Notes under the pieces: generated by a model
Databases searched by the model: none
The model's input: the letters and a program-made list of their open reading frames with translations, nothing else
Told to the model about the DNA's origin: nothing
Translations under genes and position numbers: made by a program
DNA from: Bacteroidota bacterium
Lineage (GTDB): Bacteria > Bacteroidota > Bacteroidia > Chitinophagales > Saprospiraceae
Direction: 5' to 3'
Length of the DNA: 64,000 nucleotides
Assembly (NCBI GenBank): GCA_024743405.1
Contig: JANSWP010000006.1
Coordinates: 62,001-126,000, forward strand
Shown here: positions 9,370 to 16,173 of the stretch, piece by piece
Layout of the letters: each line of letters starts with the position of its first letter
How positions within the stretch are numbered: the stretch's first letter is position 1

Positions 9370-9396
9370 GGTATTTAGGCTTATATTCCTAATTGA

Positions 9397-11265
9397 TTAA
9401 CTCTCTCTCAATAGTCCTCTAATTCGTTTTTGACTTCCTATAAATTGTATCTGAGCTCTCAAATTTTTTGCTTCTTTCATTTCGACCAAGGAATAATACA
9501 TTAATGCCATTCCAGTCACAAAAAGAACTATTTCGAGGTATAACAAAAACATAGTAGAGAAGGTCATTAAAATAGCGATCAATGAATTCATTCCACTGTC
9601 GCTCAATGAAAAATTCATGGCAATGACCTGTATAATGGATCGCAGAAATGGAGTATCTAATAAAATCAAAAATAAGAGGCTCAGGATTGCGAAAGTGAGA
9701 AATAAAGCCATCATTCGGAACAGGTTTCCTGAGGCTAAATAATGAGCTCTTTGATATCCCTTAAAAATGGTTAATCCTTCCTTTTGTAAGATAAACATCC
9801 ACAAAATAATAGGTGGAAAAATCATTAAAATAATAAAAGGCAAATAGGCTCCCGAAGTTGTGATAATGCTAATTAAAATAATAGAACCAATGAATATCTT
9901 TAGAGAATCTAATAACTTTTGTAAAGGAGGCTTTATGGTTTTTGTCTCAAAGAATGATTGATCTTCTTTGATCACAAGGCTAAAAATGAAATAAGTTATT
10001 GTACTGAAAATTAAAATATTGAAAGCAGGTAATAAAGGGATTTTAGAATTAATGAAAAATTGATCTAGATTGTTGAAGGTGCCAAATATTTCCCATCTAA
10101 ATCGGAATAACTCATTCATTGGTGCATTGGAAAATGCAAAAACGAGGAGGCAAAAAAGAGTGGACATACTAAAGATAAGCCAGAAAATCAACCCGATTTT
10201 TTTTCGATAAAGAACAAAAGTATCGGTGAAGAGTGAGCCTCTATTTTTGATAATTGAAAAATCGATTGATTGATTATTATTGGGAATTAACTTAGTATCA
10301 TAATGGCGATTTTCTTCGCTTTTTCTTCCACGGATGATAGGTAAGATCACAAAATAACTGATTACATAGGCTAAACAGATTAATATAAAAAACAACCTTA
10401 TGAGATCGGGAACCTCTGTATGTCGAGTGATATAACCCTCAATAAATCCTGCCGTAATAAATAGAGGGACAATACCAATCATTATTTTTACCCCACGTCG
10501 AGCCGAAATTTGAAAAGCGTTTAATCGTGAAAGTGTGCCAGGGAAAACTAAGCCTCGTCCCATCGTGAGTCCTGCTGCACCAGAGATGATTATGGCAGAA
10601 ATCTCAAAAGTTCCATGCATCCAAATAGTCAAAAGAGATTCAGCATAGATACCTTGTTGAAAAAAGAAGAATTGGAAGGCACCTACCATAATTCCATTAT
10701 AAAGCATGATACCCAATGTGCCTATAGCAAAGAAAACCCCAGAAACAAAAGCTCGAAAGGCTACGAAAAGATTATTGGCGGTTATGCCCAAAAAGCCACC
10801 AAACTCACTACCTTCTTTGTACACTCTCATCGGGTCTCCCGATTTAATGTTTTCTAGTGTCATATCTACATAACTATCACTCAAAATAATACGAACAAAC
10901 TCTGCATCATTCATGGAGGAAAGTATGCCAATACCCATTGCTATAAGGAATACCCAGAAAGCTAATCGGAACTCATTTTTTGCTTCATAAATTAATTCAG
11001 GCAATTCATGTGTCCAAAAACTTAAAAGCCGACTTCGATGTGATTTTTTATTTTTATAAATACTGAAAAATACTTTTTGGGCTAAACCATTGAGGTAAAC
11101 ACGAACGGATCGATTAGGATAAAACGTACGCGAATAGGAGAGGTCGTCTGTGATTTGTATAAATTGATCATTGAGTTTATCGGGGTCATTCGATTTCTGT
11201 TCTAGATTTTGCTCAAAATCTTTCCACTTTTCTTTATTTTGTTTAATAAAACTAGTTTCGCGCAT
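9397..11265 (-). CDS. SpoIIM (DUF95) membrane protein fused to a second polytopic domain
   Basis: The 622-residue protein starts with a soluble helical region (1-95), followed by a SpoIIM/DUF95 membrane domain to about 320 with the family signature around GTFEISAIIISGAAGLTMGR. Bacteroidota SpoIIM proteins usually end near there. Here a second membrane domain of about 290 residues follows (roughly 340-600), with at least six hydrophobic helices. In related genomes a separate membrane gene often sits at this place, so a gene fusion is likely. SpoIIM homologues are thought to act in envelope remodelling or peptidoglycan-related secretion, but the role outside spore formers is unknown. It is divergent from the RDD gene. 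Confidence 0.8.
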   Translation of the reverse strand: MRETSFIKQNKEKWKDFEQNLEQKSNDPDKLNDQFIQITDDLSYSRTFYPNRSVRVYLNGLAQKVFFSIYKNKKSHRSRLLSFWTHELPELIYEAKNEFRLAFWVFLIAMGIGILSSMNDAEFVRIILSDSYVDMTLENIKSGDPMRVYKEGSEFGGFLGITANNLFVAFRAFVSGVFFAIGTLGIMLYNGIMVGAFQFFFFQQGIYAESLLTIWMHGTFEISAIIISGAAGLTMGRGLVFPGTLSRLNAFQISARRGVKIMIGIVPLFITAGFIEGYITRHTEVPDLIRLFFILICLAYVISYFVILPIIRGRKSEENRHYDTKLIPNNNQSIDFSIIKNRGSLFTDTFVLYRKKIGLIFWLIFSMSTLFCLLVFAFSNAPMNELFRFRWEIFGTFNNLDQFFINSKIPLLPAFNILIFSTITYFIFSLVIKEDQSFFETKTIKPPLQKLLDSLKIFIGSIILISIITTSGAYLPFIILMIFPPIILWMFILQKEGLTIFKGYQRAHYLASGNLFRMMALFLTFAILSLLFLILLDTPFLRSIIQVIAMNFSLSDSGMNSLIAILMTFSTMFLLYLEIVLFVTGMALMYYSLVEMKEAKNLRAQIQFIGSQKRIRGLLRES

Positions 11266-11281
11266 TTGATAAAATTAGATT

Positions 11282-11362
11282 TGTGCACCCAATTCCCTAA
11301 ACTGAAGTTTCCTAGAGGGAGTTAATTGGGAAAAGACCTCCTTTTGATGAGGTTAGTGCACA
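11282..11362. repeat. Structured divergent intergenic region with inverted repeats
   Basis: Between the divergent SpoIIM and RDD genes, TGTGCAC (11282-11288) pairs with GTGCACA (11356-11362). Inside it, CCCAATTCCCT pairs imperfectly with AGGGAGTTAATTGGG, and ACCTC/GAGGT flank a short loop. It does not carry the CCTCGTCT box of the foldback family. It may be an operator or cruciform for the two divergent promoters. Confidence 0.35.
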
Positions 11363-11398
11363 GGTGGCGAAGTTTGCAAAATATTTGAATAAAAACAA

Positions 11399-12145
11399 AT
11401 GCAAAGCATCGAGATACGAACAACCCAAAATGTAACGATAGAATATGAGTTGGCGACACTTCAGCAAAGAATTTTTGCATTTATTATCGATGCGTTTACG
11501 GTATGGTTGATAAGTGTCGGAATCACTTTTATTATTGAAAAAATTGCAGGAGATATACTTTTTGAAGATCATTTTAGTGAACTCTTCATCTATTTTTTCT
11601 TGCCGGTATGGGGGTTTATTTTTTATCAATTAGCTTCTGAGGTATTGGCAAATGGGCAATCGTGGGGAAAAAAAATAATGGGTTTAAAGGTAGTTCGATT
11701 AGATGGGCAAGAAGCGGGGTTGAGTGATTATTTGTTGAGGGCTATTTTTCATATTGTGGATACGGGTATGTCTCTTGGAATTTTGGCAGCGATGTTGGTT
11801 AGTTCGTCTCCGAAAAGACAGCGTTTGGGAGATATGACCGCCAATACAACGGTTATTCGAATGAGGCAAAGTGTTAGATTTAACTTGGAGGATATTTTAA
11901 ATTTGGATAGCCTTAGTGGATATGAACCTCAATATCCGATTGTGCGTAACCTTCATGAAACAGATATGCTATTCATCAAAAATACGATAGCGCGTTATTC
12001 AGAATTCAGAAATGAGGCACATGCTGAAGCCATCAATGAATTAGTAGATCATCTTCAGAAAATTTTAGAGATTGATGAAGTTCCAAATAATAAAATCGAA
12101 TTTTTAAAAACATTGATTAAAGATTATATTGTCTTAACACGTTAA
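11399..12145 (+). CDS. RDD family membrane protein
   Basis: The 248-residue protein carries an RDD domain at about 12-155 with three hydrophobic segments (IFAFIIDAFTVWLISVGITF, LFIYFFLPVWGFIFYQLA, AIFHIVDTGMSLGILAAMLV) and the family's conserved Arg/Asp positions (QRIFAFIIDA; GKKIMGLKVVRLDG; SPKRQRLGDMTANTTVI). A soluble helical tail of about 90 residues follows. RDD proteins are poorly characterised; some act in ion homeostasis. It is divergent from the SpoIIM fusion, as in the conserved Bacteroidota MoxR cluster, so a common function is likely but unproven. Confidence 0.85.
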   Translation: MQSIEIRTTQNVTIEYELATLQQRIFAFIIDAFTVWLISVGITFIIEKIAGDILFEDHFSELFIYFFLPVWGFIFYQLASEVLANGQSWGKKIMGLKVVRLDGQEAGLSDYLLRAIFHIVDTGMSLGILAAMLVSSSPKRQRLGDMTANTTVIRMRQSVRFNLEDILNLDSLSGYEPQYPIVRNLHETDMLFIKNTIARYSEFRNEAHAEAINELVDHLQKILEIDEVPNNKIEFLKTLIKDYIVLTR

Positions 12146-12220
12146 AAAATAGTTGTGTTCAAGCACTTACTTGGGTCAATAAATATTTTTTAATGGAGAC
12201 TGACAGGTGAAAATAAAATA

Positions 12221-13645
12221 ATGGCACGAAGAAAAAACAGAGTTATTTCCGCATTAGATATTGAAATTACTGGTGTAGCGGATAAAGGTAAGGGCGTCGG
12301 TAGAGATGAGGAAGGGCGTGTGATTTTTGTAGAACGAGTAGTTCCAGGTGATGTTGTTGATGTTAGAATTGTCAAGAAAAAGAAAGGTTTTTTCAATGGC
12401 TTTCCTACAAATTTTAAAAAACTTTCTGAAGACCGAATTGAGCCTTTATGTGAGCATTTTGAAGTTTGTGGGGGTTGTCAATATCAAAGTTTGAGCTATG
12501 AAACACAACTTAAACATAAAAGTATCGCGGTGAGTGATGCATTAAAGCGTATTGCGAAAGTTGAATTCGAAGAGCTATTACCTATTGTGCCCTGTGAAGA
12601 GATAACGTATTATAGGAATAAGTTAGAATTTGCCTTTTCAAACAAACGATGGTTGACTCAGGAGGAAGTAGATGCTGGAGAGATTTCAAATGAGGAGGAT
12701 GTTTTGGGTTTTCATAGAGCAAGGGCTTTTGATAAAATAGTAGATATTAATCATTGTTGGCTACAACCGGATCCTTCCAATGATCTTCGAATCGGGATAA
12801 AAGAAATTGCAAAAGAGCAGGGCTTACCATTTTTTGATATTAAAAAGAATGATGGTTTTATGCGTCATATTTTGATTCGAAATACAACGCTTGGAGAGGT
12901 TATGTTGATCGTCAGTTTTTTTAGAAATGATCAGAAAAAAATTAAAGCTTTCTTTGATGTTGTTCTAGAGAAATTTCCTCAACTCACTTCCATTTTTTAT
13001 TGTATCAATTCTAAGCAGAACGACTTTCTCTTGGATTTGGAAATGGTCAATTATCATGGAAAAGCTTTTATTGAAGAACAATTAGGGCATGTACGATTTA
13101 AAATTGGACCAAAGTCTTTTTTCCAAACCAATTCCAAACAGGCAAAAATCCTTTATGATAAAGTTGTTGAATTTGCTGAATTGAAGGGGACAGAGAATGT
13201 ATATGATCTATATACCGGAATTGGGAGCATTGCTCTTTACGTAGCTAAAAATTGCAAACAAGTAGTTGGAATAGAAGAAGTAGCGGATGCTATAAAAGAT
13301 GCTAAAGAAAATGCAGCGATGAATCAGACTGAGAATTGTGTCTTTTATGCTGGGGATGTTAGAAAAATTTTGACGGACGAGTTCGCAGAAAAGCACGGTA
13401 AACCCGATTTGGTTATTACGGATCCTCCACGGGCAGGTATGCATAATAAAGTGGTGGATATGTTTCTAAAATTAGAGGCACCAAAAATTGTTTATGTGAG
13501 TTGTAATCCTGCTACACAAGCCAGAGATATTAACTTGTTAAGTGAGAAATATGACTTGGTAAAAGTACAGCCTGTAGATATGTTTCCACACACTTACCAC
13601 ATCGAGTCAGTAGCGCTCCTAAAATTGAAAAAGGGAAAGGAGTAG
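12221..13645 (+). CDS. rlmD: 23S rRNA (uracil-C5)-methyltransferase RlmD
   Basis: The 474-residue protein has an N-terminal TRAM domain (about 10-65), an iron-sulfur cysteine cluster (C77, C83, C86 and a later Cys in NHCWL), a SAM-binding DLYTGIGSIALYVA segment, DPPRAGMH, and the catalytic nucleophile C428 in VYVSCNPATQARD with the base in HIESVALL. This architecture matches RumA/RlmD, which methylates U1939 of 23S rRNA. Paralogues (RlmCD, TrmA) exist, so the exact target position is inferred. It is a single gene; the ATG at 12221 directly precedes the TRAM domain. Confidence 0.88.
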   Translation: MARRKNRVISALDIEITGVADKGKGVGRDEEGRVIFVERVVPGDVVDVRIVKKKKGFFNGFPTNFKKLSEDRIEPLCEHFEVCGGCQYQSLSYETQLKHKSIAVSDALKRIAKVEFEELLPIVPCEEITYYRNKLEFAFSNKRWLTQEEVDAGEISNEEDVLGFHRARAFDKIVDINHCWLQPDPSNDLRIGIKEIAKEQGLPFFDIKKNDGFMRHILIRNTTLGEVMLIVSFFRNDQKKIKAFFDVVLEKFPQLTSIFYCINSKQNDFLLDLEMVNYHGKAFIEEQLGHVRFKIGPKSFFQTNSKQAKILYDKVVEFAELKGTENVYDLYTGIGSIALYVAKNCKQVVGIEEVADAIKDAKENAAMNQTENCVFYAGDVRKILTDEFAEKHGKPDLVITDPPRAGMHNKVVDMFLKLEAPKIVYVSCNPATQARDINLLSEKYDLVKVQPVDMFPHTYHIESVALLKLKKGKE

Positions 13646-13685
13646 GGCTGAATGAAGTTGTTTAAGAATGATAAAATAAGTTGTA

Positions 13686-15284
13686 TTACTTCAAGCTAAC
13701 CTTTGTTCCAAGATAAAAGGAAACTGAATAAATTTTATCATCATTAGGACCAACGCCTTTTTTGGTAATATAATGTTGATAGGTCGGTTGCATGAAAATA
13801 CTCCAACGATTATTTAGAAACCGTTCAACTCCAAACCCTGTATTCAAGGTTGTGTAGGTATTATCTTTGAACTTTCCGCCATCTAAGATTCCTTTAGGAA
13901 ATTCTTTAATACTGGGTAGGCAAGTGTCGCAGTCTCCTTCAAAAGGTGCAGGCATAGGAGGTACAAGCCAAGTTCTTTCCAATTCATAAACAGGTGATAA
14001 AATCATATGCATAGATGCTCCTGCATTGACATAAAATCTCCATTTGCCATTATTTTTGACGTGATATTGAACATTAAAAGGGATCTGTAAGATATCAAGT
14101 TGAACACCTTTGAAGTCTTCTGTAAAAAGGGAAGTTGGCTGGAATGGCTCATCTGAGAAAGGCTCAGGAATATATCTTTTGAAAGAGTATAGACCACCAG
14201 TTTCGAAAGCAATTCTCTTCATTTTCATCGCGACCGTAATCCCTCCACCATAACCACCAGCAAAGGAAGTATAAGCGGGCGCCCCAAATGTCACGTCATA
14301 AGGAGTATCAACGTTATTGATATCCGTGGCTGAGAAAAAACTGATTCTCCAATCAGGTTTAGCCGGTTCAATTTTTGGCTCATTAAATTCAAAATCTGGA
14401 TCGTTTTCTTCGACGTTTAAAAGTGAGGCTTCCAATGCAATCAAAGTATTGATCATTGGAGCAAGCGAAGCAGTGGCTGTTGAATTATTTAAAAAACCAT
14501 CCCCAAAAAACTGATCAGAATTATAGCTAATAGGGGATAAACTGGTCGGAAGAGGATTGGGTGCATTTATTCTAGTCGGCACTTCAATTTTGTCACTAAT
14601 GACAAGTGAATTATTTTGTGAATTGCTTGAATTTGCTTGTTTAGGATTCTTCTCTATTGTGCCATTTATAATTGTAATACTGGCAATTGGACGTTCTATG
14701 TTTTTATTTGATTCTTTATTGTTTAACACTTCACCTTGAGGGATCAAATAATTATTTTGATTCTTTTGGTTAGAAAAATCTTCAATCAAATTATTAGTAT
14801 TGAGCTTCGACTTTTTAGAACCAAAATTTATAGGAAAATGATCTAAAGGTTGGAGATTGATAAAGGTGAAAATAATCAAAAACATTAAGGCAACTTCGGC
14901 GATTTTGTATTTGTACAATTTGCCTTGGATAGTTAACTCTGACTCAATCCGTTTCATCATCAATTGCCAATGAGAGCTTTCATAAGGAGCCTCAAATTGA
15001 CTCAAACGATCATAGGCAAGTTGATCAATTTCTTCAAAATCAGCATTTTCAGAGGCATCCAGTTTGTCTTCAAATAAGCTCCAGTCAGCACTGGAATTGA
15101 CGGAGAGATTTGCTAAATTTTGTACAACTAAATTATCGATAGATTCAGCATCACTAGGATTGAGGATGTCATCAGTGTTCAAGCGCTCCTCCAATTGATC
15201 CCATGATCTTGGATCATACTCTGGAGTGAGATTTTCAAGTGCCTCCCTTATTTTGCGTTCTAAATTGTTATTTTCTAAAGCCAT
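13686..15284 (-). CDS. Single-pass membrane protein with outer-membrane barrel-like C-terminal domain; probable anti-sigma-like partner
   Basis: The 532-residue protein has a cytoplasmic N-terminus with three copies of a W-centred helix motif (DPRSWDQLEERLN near 25, SSADWSLFEDKLD near 64, SSHWQLMMKRIE near 103), one transmembrane helix (about 127-145), a low-complexity Asn/Ser-rich linker (150-310), and a C-terminal domain (about 315-532) of amphipathic strands typical of outer-membrane beta-barrel domains (GFGVERFLNNRWSIFMQPTY). It overlaps the end of the ECF sigma gene by 17 bases on the same strand, so the two are co-translated. An anti-sigma role for the N-terminus is inferred from position and topology; no zinc anti-sigma motif is visible. 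Confidence 0.65.
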   Translation of the reverse strand: MALENNNLERKIREALENLTPEYDPRSWDQLEERLNTDDILNPSDAESIDNLVVQNLANLSVNSSADWSLFEDKLDASENADFEEIDQLAYDRLSQFEAPYESSHWQLMMKRIESELTIQGKLYKYKIAEVALMFLIIFTFINLQPLDHFPINFGSKKSKLNTNNLIEDFSNQKNQNNYLIPQGEVLNNKESNKNIERPIASITIINGTIEKNPKQANSSNSQNNSLVISDKIEVPTRINAPNPLPTSLSPISYNSDQFFGDGFLNNSTATASLAPMINTLIALEASLLNVEENDPDFEFNEPKIEPAKPDWRISFFSATDINNVDTPYDVTFGAPAYTSFAGGYGGGITVAMKMKRIAFETGGLYSFKRYIPEPFSDEPFQPTSLFTEDFKGVQLDILQIPFNVQYHVKNNGKWRFYVNAGASMHMILSPVYELERTWLVPPMPAPFEGDCDTCLPSIKEFPKGILDGGKFKDNTYTTLNTGFGVERFLNNRWSIFMQPTYQHYITKKGVGPNDDKIYSVSFYLGTKVSLK

Positions 15285-15837
15285 AATCCGAATGTCGTGC
15301 TATAAGTACTTCTTTCAATTTCATTCTTGCTTTGACGAGATTTGAGCGCGAAGTACTTTCTGTAATGCCCAAAATTTCGCCGATTTCTCTGTGTGAGTAT
15401 CCATCAATGACGTACAAGTTGAACACCGCTCGATAAGCTGGCGATAAATCTTGAACAGCACTGAGAATTTCTTTTTCAGTCAATTCACTGACGGCATCTG
15501 GTGCGGAAGAGCTCAAATTGTAGGCTTGTTCTAGATCTTCCGTTCTTCTACGCACATTCTTTCGATAAAAATCGATGGCTGTATTGACCATTATGCGCCG
15601 AATCCAAGCAACCAATGAAGTACCTAACTCATAACGGGCTAGGTTTTTGAAAACTTTAATAAAGCCTTCATGTAAAATGTCGAGAGCGTCATCGGAATTG
15701 TTTGAATATCTAAGACATACCCCCATCATCTTGCCGTAATGCTTTTCGTAAAGCACACGCTGCGCCCACCGCTCTTTGCGGATACACGCCTTAATGAGGT
15801 CGTGTTCTTGATATTCAATAGGCAATGCAAAATCCAT
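15268..15837 (-). CDS. ECF-type RNA polymerase sigma factor
   Basis: The 189-residue protein has sigma-70 region 2 (SDDALDILHEGFIKVFKNLARYE and LVAWIRRIMVNTAIDFYRKN) and region 4 (SPAYRAVFNLYVIDGYSHRE followed by IGEILGITESTSRSNLVKAR with a helix-turn-helix). It lacks region 1 and an extended region 3, as expected for ECF sigma factors. It probably directs a small regulon, held in check by the membrane protein encoded by the overlapping downstream gene. No signal or target is evident. Upstream lies a 336-base gap. Confidence 0.9.
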   Translation of the reverse strand: MDFALPIEYQEHDLIKACIRKERWAQRVLYEKHYGKMMGVCLRYSNNSDDALDILHEGFIKVFKNLARYELGTSLVAWIRRIMVNTAIDFYRKNVRRRTEDLEQAYNLSSSAPDAVSELTEKEILSAVQDLSPAYRAVFNLYVIDGYSHREIGEILGITESTSRSNLVKARMKLKEVLIARHSDYGFRK

Positions 15838-16173
15838 GAAATGCTGATTCTTTAATAAAAATTAGAGCAAAATAATAAAGCTCTATTTTTTTCGCCGTAT
15901 TCTCATTTCAAAAGCATTGTTGATACTCAGCGCTTCGGAAACGATTGAAAACGAAAAAATGCTGCGAAAGCAACGATGAAATTACAAATTAGTTTTTTAG
16001 GAGATGGTCTTTTGGGTGTCAGAATAGGAAGAAAAGGTATCTTTGAGGCTAATTCAACCACTTTGAAACAAATAATTCTTTCAATGCAAGACAGTACAAA
16101 CATTTTGTTTAAAAATGTATTTTTTATTACTTTTGTGAGTAAATTTAAATAAGAATTAGAAACACGAAATTAA
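15838..16173. other. Divergent intergenic region with parC promoter
   Basis: 336 bases between the divergent sigma factor and parC genes. It holds a small hairpin (TAGAGC 15863-15868 with GCTCTA 15880-15885, then seven T) and the strong parC promoter at 16104-16135. A 58-codon open frame at 15976-16152 overlaps the promoter and is not supported as a gene. Confidence 0.5.
16104..16135 (+). promoter_or_regulatory. Bacteroidota-type promoter of parC
   Basis: TTTG (16104-16107), a 20-base spacer, then TACTTTTG (16128-16135) match the Bacteroidota sigma-ABfr consensus TTTG-N19/20-TAnnTTTG at every defined base. Transcription would start about 6 bases downstream, giving a leader of about 30 bases before the parC ATG at 16174. 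Confidence 0.8.

Noticed and set aside
15976-16152. 58-codon frame upstream of parC
   Set aside because: The consensus parC promoter lies inside it and the product resembles nothing.
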